The position numbers were made by a program, and so were the translations under genes. Positions 1-7,716 of a stretch of DNA of 10,558 nt are shown piece by piece. The DNA comes from an uncultured Planctomycetaceae bacterium. Lineage in GTDB: Bacteria > Planctomycetota > Planctomycetia > Pirellulales > Pirellulaceae. The notes beneath the pieces are model-generated. The model worked only from the letters and a program-made list of their open reading frames with translations, ran no database searches and was not told where the DNA came from. Position 1 is the first letter of the stretch; each line of letters begins with the position of its first letter. The stretch is from contig CAIYOB010000485.1 of NCBI GenBank assembly GCA_903927685.1, positions 1-10,558 of the forward strand, given 5' to 3'.

Positions 1-3000
1 CTGTGGCACGTGTCCAGCACGACCAGCTTGCGGCAGGGGATGTCGCTGAGCACGCGGAAATCCTCCCAGGAAATGCAGGCTGAGAACTTGCCCTCCAGGT
101 AATCCTGGACCCGCAGATCGTGGCCCACAAAATAGTAGCGATCCGTCTTCGGGTCCACCACGCCGTGGCCGGCCAGGAACAGGATGATCAGGTCGTCCGG
201 CGAGACCTGCCCCGACAACTCGGCCGCCAGCGTTCCGAGCGATTCCCGCCACGCGGCGCGCGTGACTTGTTCGTTGGCCAGCAGCTGGGATTGGCGCACC
301 GTGTACAAGCCGCGGGCGCGGTCGCGAAACGCCTGCAGGACCGCTTCGGCGTCGGCCCGCGAATAGTCGAGCGTCGTGATCGCGGGGTCGACGTAGCGAT
401 TGACGCCCACGGCGATGATCGACAACCGGGGCGTCCGTTCGGCCGCCGGCGGATCGGGGCGTTCGATCAGGACCTGGTCCAGGGCCGCCGTGGGCGCATC
501 GCTCAGTGCGACCAGCTGGATCAGGTTCTGCGGATCACTGGGCAGGGGCACGGTCCATTCGTATTCCAGTTCCGTGCCGCCGGGGACGGCTCGTTCGCGG
601 ATCAACCGCTGCTGCGTCGCCACGACCCCGTTGGCATACAGCCTGGTTCGGACCAGCCCGCCCGGAGCCGGCACGCCAATCCGCGCCATGACCGTCGCCG
701 ATCCCGCGCGGACCAATTCGCCGGCCCGCGGCGAGACGATTTCAATCACCGGCGTCGCGGCGATGTGTTCAGGCAGGACGTCCTGCGTCTCGACTTTGGG
801 CCGGACGTCCGCTTGCCGCAGGGCCTCGTCCAAGCTTCCCGCCGGCAGCAGCCGCTGCAGCACCTCGGGCCGCTCCAGCGTCTTGGCGTACTGGTCCGCC
901 CGGTAGAAATCCGGCAACTCATGCAAGCCGCGATTCACCTGCCAGCCGAACAAGGTGTGGCCGTTGATCGAGGCGTCGTAATAACCCTCCGGCGTCCAGA
1001 AGGCCCATTCGCGGTTCGCGTCCACAAACAAGGTCGCCAGCGGCTGCCAGGCCGGGACCAGTTGAAAGGCCGGCCGAGACTGGCCGTTCCGGCTGCAGCG
1101 GAACACCACCTGCGACATCCAGGGCAGCTCCTGCAGACGAGCCAGCATCTCGGCCGGGCGATGCTCGGTCTGCGATTGCCCTTCGCCGGGCCAGCGGATC
1201 TCGGTGATGAGGTCGCCGGGCCGCAAACCGCGGCGGAATAGCGGCCCGGCCGGTTGCAGTGAGGCGGTGCGAAGGGTGTTCTCCTGAACCGCGAATTCAG
1301 CTCCCCAGCGGTTCACCGCTTCCGGCGTTTCCGCCAAGCCGTCCAGGCTCCAGACGATGATCGTGCCGTCGGCCGAGCCGGACACCAGGAACCGCGCATC
1401 CCGCGACACGCCCACCGAGGTGACGAAATCCTGGTGGCCGCGAAACTGCCGCCAAATCGGACAACGCCCCCGTTGCGCCAAGCCAAAGACGTAGAGGCTG
1501 TTCTGCACGTCCGTGCCCACAGCCAGGGCGCGCGGTTCGCCTGGGGCGCCGGGAATCCAGCAGTAACAGCGAGGCCGTCCTTCCAGCGCGGGATCCAGCT
1601 CGATGCGGCCCCGCAGTTGACCGTCTTCCCGCAATTGCAGGGCGCCGTTGGCCTCCCGCCGGACCGTCCATGTGCCTGCCGTCCAGTCCGGTGCCAGCCA
1701 CTGGTCGGGTTGCAGCTGTCCGTCCCCCAGCTCCAGTTTCGCCGGATCGAACTGGGAATCCAGATCCGCATAGTCGTTGAACCCGCGTTCGCGCGGCTCG
1801 GTACCCCAGGCGATTCGATACAGCGGGTCTTGCCGGGCAAACGCCACCTTCCAGACCCTTCGCCCGGTCCCGCGCAAGGACGCCGCCGGCTCCGCCGCGG
1901 TCAGCCCGCTGAGCGTGATCTCGTGATCGCGGCCGCCGGAATACGCCAGCCGTGTTCCATCCGGACTGACGGCACAGGCGGTCACATGGTCGGGCCGTGT
2001 CCGGCTGCCCAGCGGTCGGCCCGTGCCAGCGTCCCAGACCAGCACCTGACTCACCTGCGTCTCCTTGGCCACCGCCGTGCCGGCCACCAACGTCTTCCCG
2101 TCCGGACTGAAGCACATGGAAATCGCGCACGGCGCGGCGTCGAGGACGAGGGGCTTGCGACCTGCGTCGCCGGTCAGATCCCAGACATACACCCGGCCCT
2201 GCAAATCGGCCGACGCGAGCCGCGTACCGTCAGGACTGGCGGCCAACGCGGTCACCAGGCCTTCATGCACCGTTTCGAGCAGGCGCGTCTGCTCGGGTTG
2301 GTTCAGACTATGCAGGCTCAGTTGCCAGCGCAAATCGCCGCCCGCCGTCCCTTGGTAAATGGGGATCGCGACGTCACCATTTCCGAGAACCGCAATCGGT
2401 CGCAGCTTGGGTGCGGCCGCGATCCGCCGAGCCGCCCCGGCCCCGTACGTCGCCTGATCCGGTTTCCTCAGCACCGTCGGCTTCCACCCAGCGCGGTTCC
2501 ACAGGACCACCTGCCCGGCAACGTCGCTGGAAACCAGCCAGTTGCCGTCCGTGGAAAAGGCGAGCGAGCAGACGGTCTGACGGTGCGAATCCAGAGCCTG
2601 TACCAGCCGGCCGCTCAGCGGTTCCACCAGCAGGATCTCGCCCAGCGAACCCATCGCCCCGTAGCCGGCGAACGCCAGCAGGCCGTCGCTGGGAGCGGCG
2701 GCCAGCGCGTAGATGCTGCCCCGCAGAGAACGTGCGACCTGCCAACGGATGGTCCGCTCGCGCAGATACGTGCGCCGCAAATCCCGCTGGAGCGCCGTCA
2801 GGTTCCACACCAAAACGCTCTTGTCCAAACCGGCCGAACACAGCCGTTTCGAGTCGGGAGTAAAGGCCAAGGCCTGAACCGTGCCCGTGTGTCCGCCGGC
2901 GTTGATCCGCAGCCACGGCTCCTCCGCCGTCTTTCCCTGGACGCGGATCAAGTCGCGAAATGCCGACTCGCCAGCAGCCGCCGACAGGCACAGGGCCAGC

Positions 3001-3053
3001 GTGCCCACAAGGAACAAGCTCGCGATTCGTTCGTTCAACGTTTTGCCGTTCAT
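1..3053 (-). CDS. WD40-repeat protein with C-terminal caspase-like (peptidase C14) domain, partial (3' end off the left edge)
   Basis: The frame is open from ATG at 3053 to base 1, about 1017 codons, and the C-terminus lies outside the window. Residues 1-28 look like a Sec signal peptide: charged start, hydrophobic LFLVGTLALCLSAAA, cleavage near SAAA-GES. Residues about 50-570 carry degenerate WD40 repeats (AFSTDGNWLVSS, AASPDGTRLASA, FSPDGKTLVAG, GSADGTIIVW). A PDZ-like stretch follows near 610 (GLRPGDLITEI), then about 680-725 the WTPEGYYDASINGH block that I recall from bacterial WD40-caspase proteins, then an Ig-like segment at about 765-860. The C14 domain starts near 876 (LSIIAVGVNRY). 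Its dyad is visible as His963 in FLAGHG and Cys1016 in LDTCH, 53 residues apart, as usual for caspases and metacaspases. It should be a Cys protease cutting after a basic or acidic residue; its substrate is unknown. It starts 25 bp after the DUF4384 gene behind a weak GGTGAG site (3060-3065), so translation may be coupled. Placement in a VgrG operon suggests a role linked to T6SS, which is an inference. Confidence 0.9.
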   Translation of the reverse strand, partial: MNGKTLNERIASLFLVGTLALCLSAAAGESAFRDLIRVQGKTAEEPWLRINAGGHTGTVQALAFTPDSKRLCSAGLDKSVLVWNLTALQRDLRRTYLRERTIRWQVARSLRGSIYALAAAPSDGLLAFAGYGAMGSLGEILLVEPLSGRLVQALDSHRQTVCSLAFSTDGNWLVSSDVAGQVVLWNRAGWKPTVLRKPDQATYGAGAARRIAAAPKLRPIAVLGNGDVAIPIYQGTAGGDLRWQLSLHSLNQPEQTRLLETVHEGLVTALAASPDGTRLASADLQGRVYVWDLTGDAGRKPLVLDAAPCAISMCFSPDGKTLVAGTAVAKETQVSQVLVWDAGTGRPLGSRTRPDHVTACAVSPDGTRLAYSGGRDHEITLSGLTAAEPAASLRGTGRRVWKVAFARQDPLYRIAWGTEPRERGFNDYADLDSQFDPAKLELGDGQLQPDQWLAPDWTAGTWTVRREANGALQLREDGQLRGRIELDPALEGRPRCYCWIPGAPGEPRALAVGTDVQNSLYVFGLAQRGRCPIWRQFRGHQDFVTSVGVSRDARFLVSGSADGTIIVWSLDGLAETPEAVNRWGAEFAVQENTLRTASLQPAGPLFRRGLRPGDLITEIRWPGEGQSQTEHRPAEMLARLQELPWMSQVVFRCSRNGQSRPAFQLVPAWQPLATLFVDANREWAFWTPEGYYDASINGHTLFGWQVNRGLHELPDFYRADQYAKTLERPEVLQRLLPAGSLDEALRQADVRPKVETQDVLPEHIAATPVIEIVSPRAGELVRAGSATVMARIGVPAPGGLVRTRLYANGVVATQQRLIRERAVPGGTELEYEWTVPLPSDPQNLIQLVALSDAPTAALDQVLIERPDPPAAERTPRLSIIAVGVNRYVDPAITTLDYSRADAEAVLQAFRDRARGLYTVRQSQLLANEQVTRAAWRESLGTLAAELSGQVSPDDLIILFLAGHGVVDPKTDRYYFVGHDLRVQDYLEGKFSACISWEDFRVLSDIPCRKLVVLDTCH

Positions 3054-3078
3054 CGGTGGCTCACCAACGAGTTCCGCA

Positions 3079-3918
3079 CTACTGCCGCGGCGTCCCCGGA
3101 ATCGATTTCAACCGGATATTGACCCATAAGCTCGGCGACTCCTGCGTCTCGGTCGTCGCGCTGACGACGAACGTGCTGCCGGTCTTGCCGTGGGGCGGCT
3201 CCTCCAAGACACCGCGCGTGTTGCCGGTGAAATGCTCCTGCAGCTGTTCTGCGTCCAGCAAGCCGCGGAACTTGTTGCTCTTCGCCTGCCGCTCGCGGAT
3301 CGAGTTCAGCGTCTTGTTGACCGTGCTGAGCATGGTCTTCTTGACCTCCTGTTCCGCCGGCGTCAATTGCTCGTCCGGCTTCTTGAACACGACGTTGGTC
3401 AGCGCAGCCAAGTCGGCGGTGGGCTTCTCGGTCGCGACCACGATCAGCTCCTCGCTGCCCGGCGGGGCCACGAACTCGAAATATCCGTCATCCGGCAACT
3501 TGATCGTCGTGCCGCCCTTGACCAGGGGGGCCTGCTCGCCGCGTTCTTCCTTTGGCAGCAAGCAAGTCTTTTCGCCGCTGGCGCCCTGGTGAAAGATGTA
3601 GATCGAGGCGTCCGTCACCGGCTGGATCTTGACCTGGATCTGATCGCCGATGGCGAACTGGTGGTTTTGCGGGTCGACGTCGATCTCCTGGCCGTTCTGC
3701 AGCACCGCGATGCTGTAGTCCAGCGCCACCACGTGAGCCACCTCCTTGGTAAAGCCGATCAGCTTGCCCAACTCCTTGCCGTTTCCTTCTTGAATGTACT
3801 TGCGCACCAGATCGCGTGTCGTCGGCTCGCCGGCCTGAGCGTCACGGTTGTTCACCGCCAGGCCGAGCCCGCTTGCCCAGACCGCCGCCGTCGCCAGCAA
3901 GACTATCGCTCGGTTCAT
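3079..3918 (-). CDS. Exported DUF4384-domain protein
   Basis: This 279-residue protein has a clear signal peptide: MNRA, a hydrophobic stretch to about residue 22, and a likely cleavage at DAQA-GEP (29/30). There is no lipobox cysteine, so it is probably free in the periplasm or exported. Residues about 87-163 match the DUF4384 pattern: FAIGDQIQVKIQP, then SIYIFHQGASGEKTCLLP, then GYFEFVAPPGSEELIVVAT. This small beta-rich domain is often fused to caspase-like or serine/threonine kinase modules, and its biochemical role is not established. The C-terminal part (about 175-279) is charged, partly helical (LTPAEQEVKKTML) and not recognised. The start is fixed by AAGGAGA seven bases upstream of ATG. 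The gene lies 27 bp after the PAAR gene and 25 bp before the WD40-caspase gene, so it probably works with the caspase as a separately encoded partner (inference). Confidence 0.8.
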   Translation of the reverse strand: MNRAIVLLATAAVWASGLGLAVNNRDAQAGEPTTRDLVRKYIQEGNGKELGKLIGFTKEVAHVVALDYSIAVLQNGQEIDVDPQNHQFAIGDQIQVKIQPVTDASIYIFHQGASGEKTCLLPKEERGEQAPLVKGGTTIKLPDDGYFEFVAPPGSEELIVVATEKPTADLAALTNVVFKKPDEQLTPAEQEVKKTMLSTVNKTLNSIRERQAKSNKFRGLLDAEQLQEHFTGNTRGVLEEPPHGKTGSTFVVSATTETQESPSLWVNIRLKSIPGTPRQ

Positions 3919-3925
3919 GTCTATG

Positions 3926-3932
3926 TCTCCTT
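3926..3932 (-). promoter_or_regulatory. Strong ribosome binding site of the DUF4384 gene
   Basis: On the minus strand this reads AAGGAGA, seven bases before the ATG at 3918. It is one of the best Shine-Dalgarno matches in the operon and supports the chosen start and independent, efficient translation. Confidence 0.7.
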
Positions 3933-3945
3933 GTCACCTGAAGGT

Positions 3946-4236
3946 TCAGCCAATCATCACCTGGGGAAAACCCGCCGCCACCACGCCGCCGTGGACCGTC
4001 ATGTCGCCCAGTCGAGCCGCCGGCATGCCGCCGATCATGACCGTCATGGAACCCATCGCGATCGCATCCGGCGGTCCGACACAGGTGGCCAGATCGCCGA
4101 CGCGTGCCGCCGGCATGAAGCCGATCATCACCGTCGGGCAGCCCATCATGATCGGCCCGCCGACGTGGGGCGGGGTCGCCGGGGTCGCCGGGATCGGGCA
4201 AACGTGCATGTCGCCAATGCGTGCCGCCGGTGCCAT
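3946..4236 (-). CDS. PAAR-domain T6SS spike-tip protein
   Basis: This 96-residue protein is made almost entirely of the PAAR repeat: PAARIGD at 3-9, PAARVGD at 42-48 and PAARLGD at 72-78. These alternate with glycine-rich turns ending in VMIG (36-39, 66-69, 93-96). PAAR proteins form a sharp cone capping the VgrG trimer and usually bind one zinc at the apex through Cys and His. Candidate ligands visible here are His11, Cys13, His24, Cys33, Cys52 and His82. There is no N- or C-terminal extension, so it is a bare tip and not a PAAR-toxin fusion. The ATG at 4236 is chosen because AGGAG (4245-4249) lies eight bases upstream and homology begins at once. A GTG two codons earlier would sit too close to that site. 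It starts 17 bp after the FHA/DUF4123-like gene. Confidence 0.92.
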   Translation of the reverse strand: MAPAARIGDMHVCPIPATPATPPHVGGPIMMGCPTVMIGFMPAARVGDLATCVGPPDAIAMGSMTVMIGGMPAARLGDMTVHGGVVAAGFPQVMIG

Positions 4237-4244
4237 GTCCACTG

Positions 4245-4249
4245 CTCCT
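4245..4249 (-). promoter_or_regulatory. Ribosome binding site deciding the PAAR start
   Basis: AGGAG on the minus strand, eight bases before the ATG at 4236. It argues against the much longer in-frame reading that extends back to about 4749, which overlaps the FHA gene. Confidence 0.65.
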
Positions 4250-4253
4250 GGAT

Positions 4254-5261
4254 TCAGCCTTGCGTTTCTTTTGCAGCGTCGCCTTCCGGCTGCAAGCCGA
4301 TCTTCTCCAGCCACGAAACGACGCGGCTCGCGCCGTACAGCTGCCAGGTCTCCGGGAGATCCGGCAACTCGACCAGCACCGCTTCGATGCCCGCGAGCAA
4401 CCTCTGGACCAAGGCCGGTTGGGCATAGGCCAACAGCATGGCCATCACGCTGGGCCAACAGAAGCCCAGCATGCCGCTGCTGGCCTCGCCTTTCTTGCTC
4501 TTGACGCGGGCCGCGTCTTGCAGGTGCGCGACCAATTCCGCTCGGCTCTGCCGCGAAAACAGCCCGACCATCGCGTCGCTGCCCCACCCCTGGGCGACCA
4601 GAGCCGGCCACTCGTCCGTTTCCGCCGCGACCAGAATCCGCGGCGAGACCGCCACGGCCGCTTCCGGGGGCAGCCACGAGAACAGGTAACTGGGGGCGTC
4701 TCTCGTGGCGGGCGGGGGCAGGCCGAGTTTCCGCAAGTCGACGATCCAATACAAGGGCAATTGCCCAGCCAGCAGGCTGGCGAGATCCTGCGGAGGCAAC
4801 TGCGTCGCATTGCCCCGGCAGAGCACCAACCCGGTCGAGCAGGGCTCGACGCTGAAGCGGACATTCCGCACCGCGACCGCGCGATCGCCCGCGCCGCGGG
4901 GCGTCAGGGCAGGCAGCGGCGTCGAGTCCAGACCCCGGTCTCCCGCGGCGCTTCGCGCGTCCTGCTCGATGCGCACGGCGAACTGCGTCTCGCCGGCCAG
5001 AATGCCGTCACCGTCGCGAAGCCGCGTTCGGGCGGACACCGGCTGGCCATTGACCTGCGTCCCGTTGCTGCTGCCCAGGTCGGTCAGGTAGCAGCCGGAC
5101 GGATCGGCCTGGAGGGCAAAGTGCACGCCCGACATCAGGCGGTCCTGCGGCACGGCCAAGTCGGCCCAGTCGGTGCGGCCCACGCGCAGTTCCTGGTCGG
5201 CGGCCAAGCGGACCTTCCGGCCGGCAGTCGATCCCGAGATGATCTCCAGAATCACACGCAT
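4254..5261 (-). CDS. FHA-domain protein with DUF4123-like C-terminal half (candidate T6SS cargo adaptor)
   Basis: This protein has 335 residues and no signal peptide, so it should be cytoplasmic. Residues about 1-98 are a forkhead-associated domain with the conserved GR (28-29), SGVH (44-47) and LGSSNGTQVNG (62-72) motifs, so it should bind phospho-threonine peptides. Residues about 105-150 are a linker. Residues about 155-320 resemble the DUF4123 (Tap-1/TEC) adaptor family: PLYWIVDL at 169-176, an SYLFSW segment, a conserved-looking MVGLFSRQSRAELVAHLQ block (231-248), and FCWPSVMAMLL (267-277). DUF4123 proteins load effectors onto VgrG and are typically encoded between vgrG and the effector gene, which is this gene's position. 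The FHA call is firm, while DUF4123 is judged from pattern and context only. The Shine-Dalgarno is poor, and an eight-codon out-of-frame ORF (5275 to 5252) overlaps the start, which could damp translation. Confidence 0.82.
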   Translation of the reverse strand: MRVILEIISGSTAGRKVRLAADQELRVGRTDWADLAVPQDRLMSGVHFALQADPSGCYLTDLGSSNGTQVNGQPVSARTRLRDGDGILAGETQFAVRIEQDARSAAGDRGLDSTPLPALTPRGAGDRAVAVRNVRFSVEPCSTGLVLCRGNATQLPPQDLASLLAGQLPLYWIVDLRKLGLPPPATRDAPSYLFSWLPPEAAVAVSPRILVAAETDEWPALVAQGWGSDAMVGLFSRQSRAELVAHLQDAARVKSKKGEASSGMLGFCWPSVMAMLLAYAQPALVQRLLAGIEAVLVELPDLPETWQLYGASRVVSWLEKIGLQPEGDAAKETQG

Positions 5262-5302
5262 GACTCGATCCGCATGTCAACCTGTTCCGCAAACGCACCA
5301 AA

Positions 5303-7486
5303 CTAGTCGGGTGCTGACTTCTTCCCCGTCTTGGCATCATCGGCCTGCTGCGGCTCGACCGGCGCCGCCTTGTCCGGCGCCTGGGGACTGGTCGGCGAGG
5401 CCCCACTGCCGGACCCCGCCGCTCCGCCGCTGTTGATATTGACCATCACTCCTTGAATGAAGATTCCGGCCGGATTGATATCGATGAAGTTCCCGCCAAC
5501 CTTCAGCGTCAGCTGCACCCCGCTCTCGATGACCGCGGTCATGCCCGCCTTGAGATGAATCTCCGTGCCGGCTTCCAAGGCATGCTTCAGGCCCACTTTC
5601 TCGTCCTGGTTCATGCCGACGGTCAGCGACTGGTTCAGGTCGACCTTCTCCATCCGGTCTTTGGCGACCTGCAGATGGCAGTTGCCGCCGACCGATTCCT
5701 TCTTGTCCGTCTGGATGATGATGTGCTGGTTTCCCGGACCGTCGCCGCCGCCCACCAGCAGCTTCATATCGCCGCCGATGTGCTGTTCGTGATGCCGGTG
5801 GACCTTCTGGTGCTTGTCCCCGTAGACCAGTTCGCATTGGTCGCCGGACTTGCCGCCCTGGTCGGTGCCGACGATCAGGTGCCGGTCGCCCGCCACGGCT
5901 TCGAGGCTGTCAGCTCGGACCCGGACGTCCAGGTTTCGCTGGGCGTGGAGAAAGATCTGTTCCTTGCCAGCCTTGTCCTCCATCCGCAGTTCATTGTACC
6001 CGTTGCCGCCGGGGGTGGAGTTCGTCTTCAGGCAGGTTTTGGTCTTTTCGTCGGGCAGCGCGTACGGGGGCGACTGGTCGGCGTTGTACAGCGAGCCGAC
6101 GACGAGCGGCCGGTCGGGATCCCCCTCCTCGAACGCCACGACGACCTCCTGGCCGATTCGTGGGATGGCCATCGCCCCCCAGTTCTTTCCGGCCAGCAAC
6201 TGGCAGACGCGGACCCAGCACGTCGTCTTGTCGTCGCGTTTGCCCTCGCGGTCCCAGAAGAACTGGACCTTGATGCGGCCGTACTTGTCAGTGTAGATCT
6301 CCTCGCCAGCCGGGCCGGTCACGACGGCGGATTGCAGGCCGTGAAGCGTGGGCCGAAGCGTGCTCCGCGCCGGGCGAAAGACGACCGAATCGGGAATGCA
6401 CGTGAAGCGGTTCGAGTAATCCCAGTCCGGGCGTTGGCCCGCCGCGCCGGTCTCATACGCCAGCGGTTCCAGGGCGCGGTGCTCGATCGCCGTAATGACG
6501 TAGGACTTCTTTTCCTCCCCGCGGCTGCGATGCTGGCGGACTTGGAACTTGCCGCCCGGCGTGAAGGACTTGCAGACACTCTCCGCCGAGACGACGTCGT
6601 AGCCGGCCTCGACTTCCTCCATCCGCAAGCGAGTCAGCGCGTCGCCGTCGCTCTTCTTGTCGTACTCGCCGGGATAATCGTAGACTTCGTACTTGTCCCC
6701 GCCCGGCAGGGAGATTTTCGTCTGCTGCCGGCTCATCAGCAGTTGACTGGGCGTACGCTCGCCGCGGGCCGGATGCTGGTCGAAATTATAGTCGGTCTGA
6801 GCCCACTTGCCGGTGCAGAATTCGTATTGGTGTTCCCACGACGTCAGGAAGTCCTCGATGGTCCGACTGCCGTAATCCGTAGGGTAATCGACTTCCTTTT
6901 CAGCGCAGTCGACGTAGGCCGCCTTTTGGTCGGCCAGCACCAGGAGATGCTTGCCATCCTGGTGCTTGAAGAAGTAGAAGATCCCCTCCTCTTCCATCAG
7001 CCGGGACGTAAAGTTGAAGTCGGTCTCGCGGTACTGCACGCAATACGTGCGCTGCGGATGCGCGCCTTGGATCTGGGCCGTCTCATAATCGTGGAAACCG
7101 AGGTCCTGGAAGATCTGCTTGATGATCTCCACGACCGTCTGGTCCTGGAAGATGCGGCAGTCGGCCGTGCGGGTCAGGAACCAGAGCCAGGGCACCACTT
7201 CCGCGCGATATTGGCGGCGACCGCTCCGGTCCTCGTCGCCGGCCAGGAAACGGCTGACGAAACCGTTGAAGTACCGCGGCGGCTGATCCTTGAGCCGGAT
7301 ACTCCAGGTGACATTCTGGCCCACGATGTCGGCCGCCTTGACCGCGTTGTTGTCGGAGATCATCTCCAGCTGATACGAGAACAGCCGCGAGATCTCCTCC
7401 CGCCCGGAAAAGGCGGTCAGCACGAGCGCGTCGTCACCCAAGGGCGTTCTCAACATTAACCGTCGAGCTGCCTGTTTGAGAGCCAT
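5303..7486 (-). CDS. vgrG: T6SS spike protein VgrG (Rhs/Vgr family)
   Basis: This 727-residue protein is full length for a VgrG with a moderate C-terminal extension. The N-terminal half (about 10-350) has the gp27-like base, with FSYQLEMIS near the start and the family block DFNFTSRLMEEEGIFYFF. Residues about 385-480 are the gp5-type OB fold: DKYGRIKVQFFWDREG, then SCW-type WVRV, IPRIGQEVVVAFEEGDPDRPLVVG. After this comes the beta-prism needle, whose repeats (VGGN, VGMN, VGLK) end in FIDINPAGIFIQG. The last 40 residues are rich in Ala, Ser, Pro and Lys and look unstructured; they carry no recognisable toxin domain. VgrG trimerises to form the puncturing spike on the Hcp tube. ATG 7486 is preferred because GGAG lies ten bases upstream and homology starts there; the longer reading to 7603 runs into a palindromic repeat. 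The stop is 41 bp before the FHA gene start. Confidence 0.95.
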   Translation of the reverse strand: MALKQAARRLMLRTPLGDDALVLTAFSGREEISRLFSYQLEMISDNNAVKAADIVGQNVTWSIRLKDQPPRYFNGFVSRFLAGDEDRSGRRQYRAEVVPWLWFLTRTADCRIFQDQTVVEIIKQIFQDLGFHDYETAQIQGAHPQRTYCVQYRETDFNFTSRLMEEEGIFYFFKHQDGKHLLVLADQKAAYVDCAEKEVDYPTDYGSRTIEDFLTSWEHQYEFCTGKWAQTDYNFDQHPARGERTPSQLLMSRQQTKISLPGGDKYEVYDYPGEYDKKSDGDALTRLRMEEVEAGYDVVSAESVCKSFTPGGKFQVRQHRSRGEEKKSYVITAIEHRALEPLAYETGAAGQRPDWDYSNRFTCIPDSVVFRPARSTLRPTLHGLQSAVVTGPAGEEIYTDKYGRIKVQFFWDREGKRDDKTTCWVRVCQLLAGKNWGAMAIPRIGQEVVVAFEEGDPDRPLVVGSLYNADQSPPYALPDEKTKTCLKTNSTPGGNGYNELRMEDKAGKEQIFLHAQRNLDVRVRADSLEAVAGDRHLIVGTDQGGKSGDQCELVYGDKHQKVHRHHEQHIGGDMKLLVGGGDGPGNQHIIIQTDKKESVGGNCHLQVAKDRMEKVDLNQSLTVGMNQDEKVGLKHALEAGTEIHLKAGMTAVIESGVQLTLKVGGNFIDINPAGIFIQGVMVNINSGGAAGSGSGASPTSPQAPDKAAPVEPQQADDAKTGKKSAPD

Positions 7487-7507
7487 GGGTCGCTTACTCC
7501 AGAACTT

Positions 7508-7517
7508 CCCCGCGGGG
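7508..7517. repeat. CCCCGCGGGG palindrome, copy 1
   Basis: A perfect 10-bp palindrome in the context AACTTCCCCGCGGGGAGA. The same core with the similar context AACTCCCCGCGGGGACGA recurs at 7707-7716, so two copies in the same orientation bracket the large palindrome between hcp and vgrG. Confidence 0.6.
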
Positions 7518-7563
7518 AGAACCGGTCCCGCCGAAGGCCGGCCGAAAGGCGCGTGCGCCGTCC

Positions 7564-7681
7564 AAGCTAAGAACTGGGGGTTGGGTGGCTGGGGTCGAGC
7601 CACGAGGTACGACTGGCGAGCCCCCAGTTTTTGCCACTGGGGGGCTCGTTGCGCTCGACCCCAGCTCCCCGTTCTTCGCTT
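7564..7681. repeat. Imperfect 118-bp palindromic element between hcp and vgrG
   Basis: The element folds on itself at three levels. The outer arms pair AAGCTAAGAAC-TGGGG (7564-7579) with CCCC-GTTCTTCGCTT (7667-7681). The middle arms GCTGGGGTCGAGC (7588-7600) and GCTCGACCCCAGC (7653-7665) match perfectly over 13 bp. The inner arms CGAGCCCCCAGT (7617-7628) and ACTGGGGGGCTCG (7636-7648) match with one extra G around a 7-base loop. No protein is encoded. From memory, sequences of the type CTGGGG-TCGAGC/GCTCGACCCCAG are scattered in Pirellulales genomes, so this may be a miniature non-autonomous element or REP-like repeat. In the transcript it would form a very stable hairpin, likely reducing read-through from hcp into vgrG or stabilising hcp mRNA. 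It lacks the terminal U-run of an intrinsic terminator. Confidence 0.8.
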
Positions 7682-7706
7682 GGATGAGGCACTCGCTTTC
7701 CCAACT

Positions 7707-7716
7707 CCCCGCGGGG
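7707..7716. repeat. CCCCGCGGGG palindrome, copy 2
   Basis: Second copy of the 10-bp palindrome, 24 bp past the hcp stop codon in the direction of transcription. With its partner at 7508-7517 it flanks the large palindrome. Confidence 0.6.

Noticed and set aside
120..1241. 373-codon plus-strand open frame
   Set aside because: It is a shadow of the caspase and linker region, which carries the real catalytic motifs on the other strand.
1434..3122. 562-codon plus-strand open frame
   Set aside because: It is antisense to the WD40-caspase gene; its Arg/Pro/Gln-rich product has no domain, while the minus frame has WD40 motifs throughout. Such shadows are expected at high GC.
4237..4749. N-terminal extension making a 267-residue PAAR protein
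   Set aside because: It overlaps the FHA/DUF4123-like gene out of frame and is Arg/Gly-rich without domains; a good ribosome site precedes the short start.
5453..7459. 668-codon plus-strand open frame
   Set aside because: It is antisense to vgrG, with a low-complexity Val/Leu/Asp/Arg composition typical of a reverse-complement shadow.
7487..7603. N-terminal extension of VgrG by 39 residues
   Set aside because: It would be coded by the palindromic repeat and lacks family similarity; the internal ATG at 7486 has a ribosome site and the normal N-terminus.
7564..7681. Intrinsic terminator after hcp
   Set aside because: The stem is far longer than usual and no U-run follows the outer arm; the T-rich stretch lies in the loop. 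Kept as a repeat with possible attenuating effect.
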